The notes beneath the pieces are model-generated. The model saw only the letters and a program-made list of their open reading frames with translations, did no database searches and was not told the DNA's origin. From contig NZ_KB892823.1 of assembly GCF_000373925.1 (NCBI RefSeq), positions 62,001 to 126,000 of the forward strand: 64,000 bases of DNA, given 5' to 3'. Source of the stretch: Actinopolymorpha alba DSM 45243. GTDB lineage: Bacteria; Actinomycetota; Actinomycetes; Propionibacteriales; Actinopolymorphaceae. The translations under genes were made by a program, and so were the position numbers. This document shows positions 43,320-51,852 of this stretch, piece by piece (position 1 is the stretch's first letter; every line of letters begins with the position of its first letter).

Positions 43320-43735
43320 GACCTCTCCTCTCCCCGCCGCTGGCACGGCGCCTGTCATGGGCGTCCCACCTGAACGCCTCTACAACGGAGGTCGGAGCAG
43401 AAGTCTCGGCCTCGACATCTCCCAGCCAGCGACTTGGGTTCCCCGCTCCGACCGGCGTCGATCCTTCGGACAGGTCGGCGGCTCCGGGGAGGCCACCCGT
43501 TCAGGCGTCCGCGCGTGCCCGCGGTCCGTATCTCGCTGAGCGATCCTCGAGTCGGTTCATGATCAACTTGCGGAAATCCCCCACGATTCGCGCGAGGCGT
43601 GGGGGATTCCTGCAAGTTGATCATGATGCAGCCGTTTCCGGGCCCGTGACGGCCCCGGACGAGCACGGTAAGGAGGGCTTCACAACACCGGGCGACGAAA
43701 GTGCGGAAAGGAGCCCGCGCCGATTTCCGACGTGC
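43320..43735. other. Intergenic region with GATCA-tipped hairpin
   Basis: 416 bases between two leftward units. Contains the palindrome at 43558-43625 and, near the right end, the 3' side of the sugar ABC operon. A frame covering the remainder shadows the permease gene. No gene was recognised. Confidence 0.6.
43558..43625 (-). terminator. 28-bp hairpin after the sugar ABC operon
   Basis: Arms 43558-43585 and 43598-43625 differ at two positions and enclose a 12-base loop. The tips are CATGATCAACTTG. The structure is 111 bases past the last permease gene and could end its transcript. Confidence 0.78.
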
Positions 43736-44572
43736 TCAGCCCTTGAGCGCCCCGGCGGTGAGTCCGGCCATGAACTGCTTCGCCGCCAGCAGGAACGCCA
43801 CGAAGATCGGCAGCACGCTGATGACGCTGCCGAGCATGACCGCGGCGGTGTCCTGGCCGTACAACGTGTTGAGGTTGGCCAAGGCCAGCGGCAGGGTGAA
43901 GTTCTCCTGGCTGTTGAGGACGATCAGCGGGATCTGGAACGCCGTCCAGGTCGCCATGAAAGTCCAGATACCAAGCGCACCGAGCCCCGGCCGGATCAGT
44001 GGGAGTACGACGGTCCAGTATGTCCGCCAGTCGGAGGCGCCGTCGATCCGCGCCGCGTCGTACAGATCGACCGGCACCGTCTGGGTGATGATCTGGCGCA
44101 TCCAGAAGACCGCGAAACCGTTGGCCGCCCCGGGAATGATGAGCGGCCAGAGTGTGTCGATCCACCCCAGCCGGGCGATGAGGACGTACCACGGGATGAG
44201 CCCCACCAGGCCGGGAATGAAGATGGTGGCGAGAACGACCCGCCACATCCACCGCGCACCGGGCGCCGACCGGAACCTCGAGAATCCGAAGCCCACCAAC
44301 GACGACAGCAGGAGCACCAGCACGGTGTGTGCCGAGGCGACCAGGATGCTGTTGCCCATCGCGCGGACGACCTCGACCACCTCGGTCAGCCGCGACCAGT
44401 TGGCGCCGAGGCTGCCTCCTGGCAACAGCGGCGGCGGGAAGCTGTAGATCGAGTCGTTGTCGTGCGTGGCAAGGACCACCATCCAGTAGAACGGCAGGAC
44501 GAAGACCAGCACGATGAGGTAGATCCAGGCGGTGATGACCCGCCGGGCCACCGGCGCTCCCGTCGTACTCAT
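43736..44572 (-). CDS. Sugar ABC transporter permease (MalG type)
   Basis: A 278-residue inner-membrane permease with six hydrophobic segments. The EAA loop that contacts the ATPase is DAARIDGASDWRTYWTVVLP. The ATG at 44572 follows GAGGAGCGCC; an upstream in-frame ATG overlaps the previous gene. It is downstream gene of a binding-protein/permease/permease operon and starts 10 bases after the other permease gene. No ATPase gene is present; actinomycetes commonly share one MsiK-type ATPase among such importers. Confidence 0.93.
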   Translation of the reverse strand: MSTTGAPVARRVITAWIYLIVLVFVLPFYWMVVLATHDNDSIYSFPPPLLPGGSLGANWSRLTEVVEVVRAMGNSILVASAHTVLVLLLSSLVGFGFSRFRSAPGARWMWRVVLATIFIPGLVGLIPWYVLIARLGWIDTLWPLIIPGAANGFAVFWMRQIITQTVPVDLYDAARIDGASDWRTYWTVVLPLIRPGLGALGIWTFMATWTAFQIPLIVLNSQENFTLPLALANLNTLYGQDTAAVMLGSVISVLPIFVAFLLAAKQFMAGLTAGALKG

Positions 44573-44582
44573 GAGGCGCTCC

Positions 44583-45533
44583 TCAGACCCGCACTCGAAG
44601 CAAGCGGCTGTTGACAATGGTGAAGACGGCGATCAGCGCGAACATCACCCACGACAGAGCCGAGGCGAGTCCGAACCTGAAGTCGTTGAAGGCCGTGCGA
44701 TAGAGCATCGTGCCGAGTACCTCCGCCGCCTGGTCGGTGCCACCGCTGCCGTTGGTCAGGACGAAGGGTTCGTCGAAGAGCTGGAACGCCCCGACCGTCG
44801 AAGAGGTGGCGCTGAAGAAGATGATCGGCAGCATGAGGGGGAACGTCACGCGGGCGAACACCTGCCACCCACCGGCGCCATCCACCCGGGCGGCGTCGTA
44901 CAACTCGCGCGGAATCGACTGCAGGCCGGCCACGAACAACAGCAGGTGGAAGCCGAGGAACCTCCAGGCGATCATCAAGATGATGATCGGCTTGATCCAC
45001 CCGGTGGAAGCCAACCATTCGTAGGTCACCCGGTCACCGGTGACGAACGACAAGAACGCGTTGACAAGGCCGGCGTTCGTCGAGAAGAGCACGCTCATGA
45101 TGATCGCGATCACCGCGGGAGCGGCCAGCAGCGGAAGGAGGAAGACCATCCGCAGGAAGCTGCGCCCCCACATGACGTACTCGTTGATGAGATAGGCGAG
45201 GACGAACGCCGCACCAACGGTCACCACAGTCGAGCCGATCCAGATGTAGATCGTGTTGGCGACGGCCTTACCGAACAGCGGATCCGTGACGATCGCGGCG
45301 TAGTTGTCCAGACCCACGAAGCGCGCCGGGTTGAGTCCGTCCCAGTCGGTGAAACCGATCCAGAACGCCGCCACGATGGGCGCCAGACCGAAGAGGCCGA
45401 ACAACACAAAGAATGGCGCCACCATGAGGTAGAAGGTGGAGTGCTCGCGCATCCGGGCGCCGAGCGTGTCGCGGTTGGGGCCAGCAGCACGCGACGTGTC
45501 GCCGCGCGGGGCTGTCATCGTCACCTGGCTCAC
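44583..45533 (-). CDS. Sugar ABC transporter permease (MalF type)
   Basis: A 316-residue permease with six hydrophobic segments after a ~30-residue cytoplasmic start. The EAA loop reads ELYDAARVDGAGGWQVFARV. The start GTG at 45533 overlaps the stop of the binding-protein gene by four bases (GTGA), so the two are translationally coupled. With the MalG-type permease it forms the membrane channel of a carbohydrate importer. The transported sugar is unknown, but the divergent GH2 gene suggests an oligosaccharide that is hydrolysed inside the cell. Confidence 0.93.
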   Translation of the reverse strand: MSQVTMTAPRGDTSRAAGPNRDTLGARMREHSTFYLMVAPFFVLFGLFGLAPIVAAFWIGFTDWDGLNPARFVGLDNYAAIVTDPLFGKAVANTIYIWIGSTVVTVGAAFVLAYLINEYVMWGRSFLRMVFLLPLLAAPAVIAIIMSVLFSTNAGLVNAFLSFVTGDRVTYEWLASTGWIKPIIILMIAWRFLGFHLLLFVAGLQSIPRELYDAARVDGAGGWQVFARVTFPLMLPIIFFSATSSTVGAFQLFDEPFVLTNGSGGTDQAAEVLGTMLYRTAFNDFRFGLASALSWVMFALIAVFTIVNSRLLRVRV

Positions 45534-46846
45534 GTGATCTTGTCCTCGACGTCGGCCTGTGCACGGGCCAGGGCGGTTCGGATCGAGCGGACACCGTGCA
45601 CCACGTCGTTGATCGCGGTTGACAAGGCGGTGTTGGCGATCGAGTCGTTGGGATTGGTCACCGGTGGCTTCATGGTGGCGGAGACCTCACTGAAGACGGT
45701 GTTGACGTTCTGGCCGGCATAGAAGGGGTCCGGCTTGTTGATCCAGGTCGAGTCCCACGCGGGTTTCCAGGCCGGGTAGAGATCCCGGCCGTACATCGCG
45801 CTCAAGCTGTCTGAGTCCTGGGTGACCCATTTGATGAACTCCCAGGCGGCGAGTTTGTTGTTACTGCTCTGCAGGATGCCGATGAAGTCGCCGCCGTAGT
45901 TGAAGGAACTGACGCCGTTGGTCGCCGGCGCGAGCGCCACGCCCCACTTACCAGCACTGTCAGGTGCGTATTGCGCCTTGATGAGGCCACCGAACCAGTT
46001 GCCGGAGAAGAAGGTCGCGATCTTGCCGGAGTTGATCGCGGCGCCGCGTTCCTGCGACGACATGTCTGGCGCCATCAGGCCCATGCTCTTCAACTCCATC
46101 GCAAACTCCAGCGCCCGCACGATGGTGTCGCTGGCGAGCTGGGGAGTTCCGGACTCGTCGAAGTACGACACCCCGGCCTGCCCGCGAAGCGTGGCCACGA
46201 TCTGGGCCGGATCGTCCAGCATCCAGCGTTCGCCCTTCATCGCGACCTTGCGTCCGGCCTCGACGAAGGCGTCCCAGTCGGATATCGCCTGCTGCACCTC
46301 GGCCGGATCGGTCGGGAGACCGGCCGCGTCGTAGATGTCGCGGCGATAGAACATGCCGCCGGGCCCGGTGTTCTTGGGCAGCGCGAAGATCCGCCCGGTA
46401 TCGGTGTCGGAGACGTACTTCCAGGAGAAGTCGGCGTACCTGCTCGCCAACGCGCCGGCGCCGAACGGGCGCTGGCTGAGATCGACGAATCCCGGCTTGC
46501 TCTTGAAGTTGGAGACGCTGGTGATCTCCACCATCGCGACGTCGGGGCCGGTACCGGACACGAGCGCCCCGAGCAACTTACTGTTGAACGTCCCGCTGAA
46601 TCCCTGCACCCGGACCTTGATGTGCGGGAACTTGCGCTGGAACGACGGAATGGTCTGCATGAAGGTCCGGTCGTTGTCGGGCCAGGTCCAGACCGTGATC
46701 TCACCTGTCCCGTCGCCAAGAGCGCCGTCACGCGAGAGTCCGCAACCGGACACCAGCGGCGCCAGAACGGCTGCCATTCCAAGCCCGACCCCACCAAGGC
46801 CGATACGACTCATGAACTGCCGGCGGGTCACGCGGTGGGTTCCCAT
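45530..46846 (-). CDS. Sugar ABC transporter substrate-binding lipoprotein
   Basis: A 438-residue extracellular solute-binding protein, family 1. The N-terminus has twin arginines (VTRRQFMSR), a hydrophobic segment and the lipobox LVSGC with lipidated Cys35, so it may use the Tat route. TITVWTWPDN-like ITVWTWPDNDRTFMQTIPSF begins the mature fold and FYRRDIYDAAGLPTDP, SWDAFVEAG-like and AAWEFIKWVTQDS follow. It captures a sugar outside the membrane for the two permeases. The ATG at 46846 follows GAGGAGAGGG. It is first gene of the operon, divergent from GH2. Confidence 0.94.
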   Translation of the reverse strand: MGTHRVTRRQFMSRIGLGGVGLGMAAVLAPLVSGCGLSRDGALGDGTGEITVWTWPDNDRTFMQTIPSFQRKFPHIKVRVQGFSGTFNSKLLGALVSGTGPDVAMVEITSVSNFKSKPGFVDLSQRPFGAGALASRYADFSWKYVSDTDTGRIFALPKNTGPGGMFYRRDIYDAAGLPTDPAEVQQAISDWDAFVEAGRKVAMKGERWMLDDPAQIVATLRGQAGVSYFDESGTPQLASDTIVRALEFAMELKSMGLMAPDMSSQERGAAINSGKIATFFSGNWFGGLIKAQYAPDSAGKWGVALAPATNGVSSFNYGGDFIGILQSSNNKLAAWEFIKWVTQDSDSLSAMYGRDLYPAWKPAWDSTWINKPDPFYAGQNVNTVFSEVSATMKPPVTNPNDSIANTALSTAINDVVHGVRSIRTALARAQADVEDKIT

Positions 46847-46894
46847 CCCTCTCCTCGCAGGCGTTCGGACGCCATGGACAGCCCCCGTAGCGTG

Positions 46895-46920
46895 GGCCGA
46901 ATAGTAATATAATTTCGGCC
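46895..46920. promoter_or_regulatory. AT-rich divergent promoter/operator between ABC operon and GH2 gene
   Basis: GGCCGAA (46895-46901) and TTCGGCC (46914-46920) flank a 12-base AT stretch TAGTAATATAAT, exceptional for this GC-rich DNA. -10-like hexamers (TAATAT and its complement) can be read on both strands. The symmetry suggests a repressor site; no LacI-type regulator gene is adjacent. Confidence 0.55.
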
Positions 46921-47013
46921 GCGTAACAAAGGGTTGGCCTGGCCCCTCCGTTCTGGAGCGGCCAGATCCGGCATCGCACCGCTCTTCGAGCGAGGATCGG
47001 AGTTACTCGAGGT

Positions 47014-49884
47014 ATGGCCACAGCAATCCCGACCACACAGCGCCATCCGGCGCAGGTCCTGCCAGGACTCCTCCCTTCCGACACCCGGCCCGAGCTGGAT
47101 CTCAACGGCAGTTGGTCCTTCGAACTCGATCCCACCGATGTCGGTGTCAAGGACGGCTGGACACAGAAGTCCTTCGCGCACACGATCGAGGTGCCCGGGT
47201 CATGGGAGGAGCAGGGATTCGGCGAGCGCCCGCCGGAGTTCATCGGCGGTTGGACCAAACGGCTAAGTTATGAGGGTGCCGCGTGGTACTCCCGCACGGT
47301 AGAGATCCCGGAGAACTGGTCGGGCGGCCGGATCTGGCTCCAACTCGACCGCGTTGGCTGGCAGTCCACCGTGTGGGTGGACGACGCCCGCATCGACAGC
47401 CAGGATTCCCTGAGCGGACCGCACCGGTTCGACCTGACTCCACACCTGAAGGCAGGCAGCTCCCACCGGCTCACGATCCGGGTCGACAACGCCGTCACGG
47501 ACATCCTCAACTTCGAGGGCCACATCCACTCCCGGCACACCGCCACGACCTGGGGCGGGATCGTCGGGTCGGCCCGGCTCGTCGCCACGCCCGAGACCTG
47601 GATCGAGCACGTCGCGCTCTATCCCGACGCCGAGTCGCGGCGGGTCCGGTGCGCGGTGCGGGTCGCCGGTGAGGACGGCCCGGTCCAGGTCACCATCCGG
47701 ATCCGCGCCGGTGACCGGCTGATCGCCAAGCGCGCCGTTCCCGCCGAGGTCCACGACGGACTGGCCACGGTCGACCACGACTTCAGCCTCGGCGAGGACG
47801 CCCGGCTGTGGTCGGATCGGGATCCCTTCCTGCACGACGTCGAGGTCGACCTGCGCCAGCCCGACTCCCCCGAACGCCTCGACAGCATCCGCGATCGGTT
47901 CGGACTGCGGACGTTCGCCGTCCGCGGGCGTTCCCTCACACTGAACGGCGACCGGATCTTCCTTCGTGGTTACGTCGACTGCTGCATCTTTCCGCTCACT
48001 GGCTATCCGCCGGATGACAAGGCGGTGTACGCCGCGCAGTTCGCGAAGGCCAAGGCGTTCGGGTTCAACCACGTCCGGCTGCATTCCTGGACGCCGCCGC
48101 GTTCGTTCTTCGAGGCGGCCGACGAGGCGGGCATGCTGGTGCAGTCGGAGCTTCCCAGTTGGGGCAACTTCAACGACCCCGACTATGTTTCCCGAGCCGG
48201 CGACTTCATCGAGCGGGAGTTCGAGCGCGTCCTCCTCCAGTTGCAACGGCATCCCTCGCTCGTCCTGCACTGCATGGGAAACGAGCTCCTGCAGTCGCCT
48301 CCCAACGGCTCGGGCATGCGGGCCAGCGATTTCCTCTCCGAACTCGTGCGGCGAGGGCGCGAACGCGATCCCAGCCGGTTGTACGTCGACCAGAGCGGCT
48401 TCGGGTATCTGCCCGAGGAACCCGAGCGCGAGACAGACATCTTCGTGTTCCACACGTTCCGGGGCTCCGCACCCGACAGCACCGCCACCTGGCAGCAGCG
48501 CATCGCCGGCGGCAAGACACCCGTGATCGCTCATGAGCACAGCCAGATGGATATGTACGCCCGCTTCAGCGAAGCGAAGAAGTTCACCGGGATCATGGAA
48601 CCCTCCTGGCTCGACCAGGCTCGCGATGGCCTTGGTAGCAAGGGAATCCTTCACGAGGCGGACCGCTACGTGGAGGCATCGGGTGCGTTGCAGGCCCGGT
48701 GCCTGAAGGAACTCTTCGAACGCCTCCGGCGCACGCCCGGCCTCAGCGGCGTCCAGATGCTCAACCTCACTGACTTTCCCGGACAGGGCACCGCCCTCAA
48801 CGGCGTCCTCGACGTCTTCTGGGACGAGAAGGGGCACATCGAAGCCGAGGAGTTCCGCCGCTTCAACGCCGAGACCGTGCTGTTGTGCGAGAGCGCTCGG
48901 CGCACCTACCCCGGCGGCGGTTGGCTTCAGGCCGAGCTTCTCCTCTCGCATTTCGGCCCCACCACCTTCTCTGGAACGCTCTCCTGGCAGCTGGCCACCT
49001 CCGATGGTGACGAGATCGCGGGCGGCAGCGAATCCCTTGCCAGCGTGCGGATCGGGCATCCGTGGCCGGTCGCCGCCGTCGACGTACGCCTGCCCGACGA
49101 GGCGTCTCGCAAGCTGACCTTGACAGCGGAACTCACCGGAGCCGACGGCCGGGTCGTCGCGGCGAACTCCTGGGACTTCTGGGTGTTCTCCGATCGGCGT
49201 TGGCAGGACGCACCGGCGCCCATCCGCGCCCGCGGTTCCCTTGCCTGGCTCGGTGACTACTATCCGGCGATTCGCAGCGACGACTATTCGTTCATGGGGC
49301 TCTCACCCGAGGGCGCGCCGCATGGCGAGGTGCTCCTCACCGACCGCCTCCACGTGCGCTATGTCGACGCGGTGCTTAACGGCGCGACCATGATCTGGCT
49401 GGCGGAGAACGACGAACTCGCCGATGGCGTCCAGAGCACCTTCGAGCCGTTGTTCTGGTCGTTCCTGTGGTTCCCCGAACAACCCAACCAGACCATGGGA
49501 CTCGTGGTCGAGGATCGGCCGTTGCTCGCGGACTTCCCGCACGACGGAACGTCGGACTGGCAGTGGTTCCACCTGGTCGACGGCGCGACCGCCGTCAGCC
49601 TGGACGCCCTTCCGCACTGGGTCGAGCCCATCGTCGGCGGCATCGACAACTGGAACCGTGGCAAACGCCTCGGCTACCTCCTGGAAGCACAGGTCGGCAA
49701 GGGCCGAATCCTCATGACGACGCTCAGGATTCTCGAGCACTACCACGCGCATCCAGAGGCCGCCCAACTCTTCGACGCGATGCTGCGCTACGTGCATTCC
49801 GACGCGTTCGCGCCAAGCGCGCAGCTGTCACTCGCGCAGCTCTGGTCCATCCCACGCCGGCCGGTCGGCTGGCCCCATCGCTAG
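47014..49884 (+). CDS. Glycoside hydrolase family 2 protein
   Basis: A 956-residue enzyme with no signal peptide. The N-terminal sugar-binding domain (residues ~20-200: GSWSFELDPTDVG, PGSWEEQGFG, GAAWYSRTVEIPENWSGG) is followed by the immunoglobulin-like domain and a TIM barrel. Glu424 in HCMGNELL is the acid/base and Glu508 in IAHEHSQM is the likely nucleophile, at the usual spacing. A long C-terminal region includes beta-sandwich segments. Family members include beta-galactosidases, beta-glucuronidases and beta-mannosidases; the exact sugar cannot be told. It is divergent from the ABC importer, which probably supplies its substrate. Confidence 0.9.
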   Translation: MATAIPTTQRHPAQVLPGLLPSDTRPELDLNGSWSFELDPTDVGVKDGWTQKSFAHTIEVPGSWEEQGFGERPPEFIGGWTKRLSYEGAAWYSRTVEIPENWSGGRIWLQLDRVGWQSTVWVDDARIDSQDSLSGPHRFDLTPHLKAGSSHRLTIRVDNAVTDILNFEGHIHSRHTATTWGGIVGSARLVATPETWIEHVALYPDAESRRVRCAVRVAGEDGPVQVTIRIRAGDRLIAKRAVPAEVHDGLATVDHDFSLGEDARLWSDRDPFLHDVEVDLRQPDSPERLDSIRDRFGLRTFAVRGRSLTLNGDRIFLRGYVDCCIFPLTGYPPDDKAVYAAQFAKAKAFGFNHVRLHSWTPPRSFFEAADEAGMLVQSELPSWGNFNDPDYVSRAGDFIEREFERVLLQLQRHPSLVLHCMGNELLQSPPNGSGMRASDFLSELVRRGRERDPSRLYVDQSGFGYLPEEPERETDIFVFHTFRGSAPDSTATWQQRIAGGKTPVIAHEHSQMDMYARFSEAKKFTGIMEPSWLDQARDGLGSKGILHEADRYVEASGALQARCLKELFERLRRTPGLSGVQMLNLTDFPGQGTALNGVLDVFWDEKGHIEAEEFRRFNAETVLLCESARRTYPGGGWLQAELLLSHFGPTTFSGTLSWQLATSDGDEIAGGSESLASVRIGHPWPVAAVDVRLPDEASRKLTLTAELTGADGRVVAANSWDFWVFSDRRWQDAPAPIRARGSLAWLGDYYPAIRSDDYSFMGLSPEGAPHGEVLLTDRLHVRYVDAVLNGATMIWLAENDELADGVQSTFEPLFWSFLWFPEQPNQTMGLVVEDRPLLADFPHDGTSDWQWFHLVDGATAVSLDALPHWVEPIVGGIDNWNRGKRLGYLLEAQVGKGRILMTTLRILEHYHAHPEAAQLFDAMLRYVHSDAFAPSAQLSLAQLWSIPRRPVGWPHR

Positions 49885-50234
49885 TGCCGGCGAGTGGCCG
49901 GTGCTGGCGTCGAACTCGTCGATGCCGGCACCGGCCATGGGCCCTACGGGGGTGCCAACGCCGGCTCGAGGCGGGCCTGTGATGGACGCCGTACGCTGGA
50001 TGTCCGCCGACGAAACAGCGACGTAACGTGATCATCTGAACTCGAATTTCCCGTGAATCGGCGCGCTGGCCGAAAATTATTGGTGCGATTGGGAGCCGTT
50101 CAGCTGTACCTAGCGTCAAACCGTTGACTCGCCGGCCATTCGGCGGTCATTCTGTAAGGCCTAGCGGATTGGACGGTACCGGCTCCCGAAGGCGCGCGCC
50201 GCGGCCGAAACCGCGACCCCAGAGGGGGTTCATC
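49885..50234. other. Intergenic region after GH2
   Basis: 350 bases. A hairpin (49895-49908 with 49924-49937, TGGCCGGTGCTGGC, one mismatch) lies just past the GH2 stop and probably ends its transcript. A lower-GC segment at 50030-50090 may hold the promoter of the next gene. No gene was recognised. Confidence 0.5.
49895..49937 (+). terminator. Hairpin after the GH2 gene
   Basis: A 14-bp stem with one mismatch and a 15-base loop begins 10 bases after the GH2 stop codon. Confidence 0.6.
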
Positions 50235-50750
50235 ATGAGGGAGCGATTCACGTACGAAATCTCCACCAGCACGCAGGACGGCCAATGGAAGCCCGCCGTT
50301 ATCCGAGATGACACGTTCAGCCGCGACCCCGAGTCCATCGCTCGTAGCCTGCTCGAGCAGTGGATCATCGACCACCAAGGGCGACTCTCGGGTGGACGTG
50401 TCTTCGTCTTCGGCGGTTCGCACCGCGAAACTCCCGACCACATCATCGCGACGGTCAGGGTGCGGGTTTATCACGGGGACCTCTACACCCGCGAATCCCA
50501 GCCCGCCGCCGTCGCCTATCTCGGGCATGCCAAGAGCGACTATCCGGGATATCGCAACGCCGGCCGAGGGCCGGGCACAGGCGGACCTTCTGCCCGTCGG
50601 CTACGCGGCCGACCCAGGCTGAGAATGCCGCGGGCCCACCCCGGCGACCAGGAGATTGCCGATCTTCCTTCGATCCGGCATCTCGCGGCGACCATCCGAG
50701 GTCGTCGATTCCAGTCCCGGTCGACGACGACCAGGGAACCCGCGGCCTGA
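50235..50750 (+). CDS. Hypothetical protein
   Basis: A 171-residue protein whose ATG at 50235 follows AGAGGGGGTT. It begins MRERFTYEISTSTQDGQWK and continues RSLLEQWIIDHQGRLSGGRV and ATVRVRVYHG. The N-terminal ~90 residues look like one folded alpha/beta unit. The C-terminal ~70 are rich in Arg, Gly and Pro and probably disordered. I do not recognise a family. The frame could be read 37 codons further upstream, but only this start has a ribosome site. Three 20-bp palindromic repeats follow it. Confidence 0.62.
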   Translation: MRERFTYEISTSTQDGQWKPAVIRDDTFSRDPESIARSLLEQWIIDHQGRLSGGRVFVFGGSHRETPDHIIATVRVRVYHGDLYTRESQPAAVAYLGHAKSDYPGYRNAGRGPGTGGPSARRLRGRPRLRMPRAHPGDQEIADLPSIRHLAATIRGRRFQSRSTTTREPAA

Positions 50751-50770
50751 TCGACGACAGTGCCGCGTGG

Positions 50771-50840
50771 GGCCGGAACCACCGTGGTGGGGCTGGAACC
50801 ACCGTGGTGGGCTGGAACCACCGTGGTGGGGCTGGAACCA
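50771..50840. repeat. 20-bp tandem repeat with internal palindromes
   Basis: Units GGCCGGAACCACCGTGGTGG (50771-50790), GGCTGGAACCACCGTGGTGG (50791-50810), a 19-base version (50811-50829) and a partial fourth. Each full unit carries the palindrome CCACCGTGGTGG. It lies between convergent genes. Confidence 0.92.
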
Positions 50841-50855
50841 CACACTGAGCAGACT

Positions 50856-50888
50856 GAGCGCCGTCCGGGTACGAACCCGGCGGCGCTC
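50856..50888. terminator. Hairpin between convergent genes
   Basis: GAGCGCCGTCCGGGT pairs with ACCCGGCGGCGCTC (one bulged base) around ACGA, followed by CTTGCGT. It comes immediately after the 20-bp repeats and probably serves both genes. Confidence 0.7.
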
Positions 50889-50913
50889 CTTGCGTCTGCG
50901 GACAGTACGAAAC

Positions 50914-51789
50914 TCAGGAGCGGGTACGGCGTTCGACGGCCTGGTGGCTCCGTTGCGCCGCGTCGAGAGCGTGCTCGGCCTGCTTGCGCCGGCGCTCCTC
51001 TGCCCTGACGCCGCGTTCGGTGGCGGCGAGTTGGTCGGTGAGATCACGCACCCGCTCGCGGAGCCGCTCCAGTTGCGTACGAAGATCGTCGCGCTGGCGT
51101 AGGGCTTTCTGCCAGGCGGTCGTGCGGCTTTCGAGGTCGCGTTCGGCCTCGGCGACTTTCGCGTTCGCCTGCGCCAGTTGGCGTTCCGCCTCAGCATCGC
51201 GCGCATGTGCCGCTTCCTTGGGCGGCGCCTGCCCGGCCGAAGGCCGTGGCGCGGGGGTGGTAGGGGCTGGTCCGGGGGTGGGAAACCCGGCCACCTCCGG
51301 ACCAGTGAACGACAGTGAGGGGCCGAACCCCGTGTAGAACAAGGGTTTCTCGAGCTGGCCGCGGCGCACCTGCTCGGCCAACTCGGGATCGGCGACGGCG
51401 GCACCGAGGGTCGCCTCGACTTCCGTGGCGGCCTCCGCGCTGACTCGCAGGCCAGCTTGTAAGGCAAGGTCGTGTGCCGCTTGGAGAAGTCCGCGAACGA
51501 GCTTCTGGCGCTGGGCGGAGAGTTCCCGGAGCCGATCAGCTGTCAACTTCTCCTTGCGGAACGCCGGACCGAGGTCGAGCAGGCGTTTCAGCTCGGTCCG
51601 GCGTTCCTTACCCAGCAGGTTGACCAGCCACGCGCTCTGCTTCGGCCGCCGGAGTTTGCCGAGCGCCCGGGCGAGGTCGGAATCGCCGCGCTCTCGGGCC
51701 TGGCGGACGTGTTCGTCCCGGGCGGCCACGAAGTCAGCCGGCGTCGTGGCGTACAGCTCGCGCGCGATCTCATCCAGGGTGGGCGACAC
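50914..51789 (-). CDS. Coiled-coil hypothetical protein
   Basis: A 291-residue protein conserved in outline among actinomycetes, without known function. The N-terminal half is helical: LDEIARELYATTPADFVAAR, RRPKQSAWLVNLLGKERR and FRKEKLTADRLRELSAQRQK. A proline-rich linker (residues ~165-190) leads to a long coiled coil from about residue 195 (ERQLAQANAKVAEAERDLES, RERVRDLTDQLAATERGVR). The GTG at 51789 follows CGGGAG. No membrane segment is seen. It is convergent with the 171-residue hypothetical gene and downstream of the phytase-like gene in the same direction. Confidence 0.74.
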   Translation of the reverse strand: MSPTLDEIARELYATTPADFVAARDEHVRQARERGDSDLARALGKLRRPKQSAWLVNLLGKERRTELKRLLDLGPAFRKEKLTADRLRELSAQRQKLVRGLLQAAHDLALQAGLRVSAEAATEVEATLGAAVADPELAEQVRRGQLEKPLFYTGFGPSLSFTGPEVAGFPTPGPAPTTPAPRPSAGQAPPKEAAHARDAEAERQLAQANAKVAEAERDLESRTTAWQKALRQRDDLRTQLERLRERVRDLTDQLAATERGVRAEERRRKQAEHALDAAQRSHQAVERRTRS

Positions 51790-51852
51790 GGCACTCCCGA
51801 AGTGTCAGGCCAGCACGTCTGCCCCATCGACTCTATCGCGCGAACCGCGAGA

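Noticed and set aside
47263-49059. 598-residue leftward frame opposite GH2
   Set aside because: Antisense of a glycosidase whose catalytic glutamates are in place.
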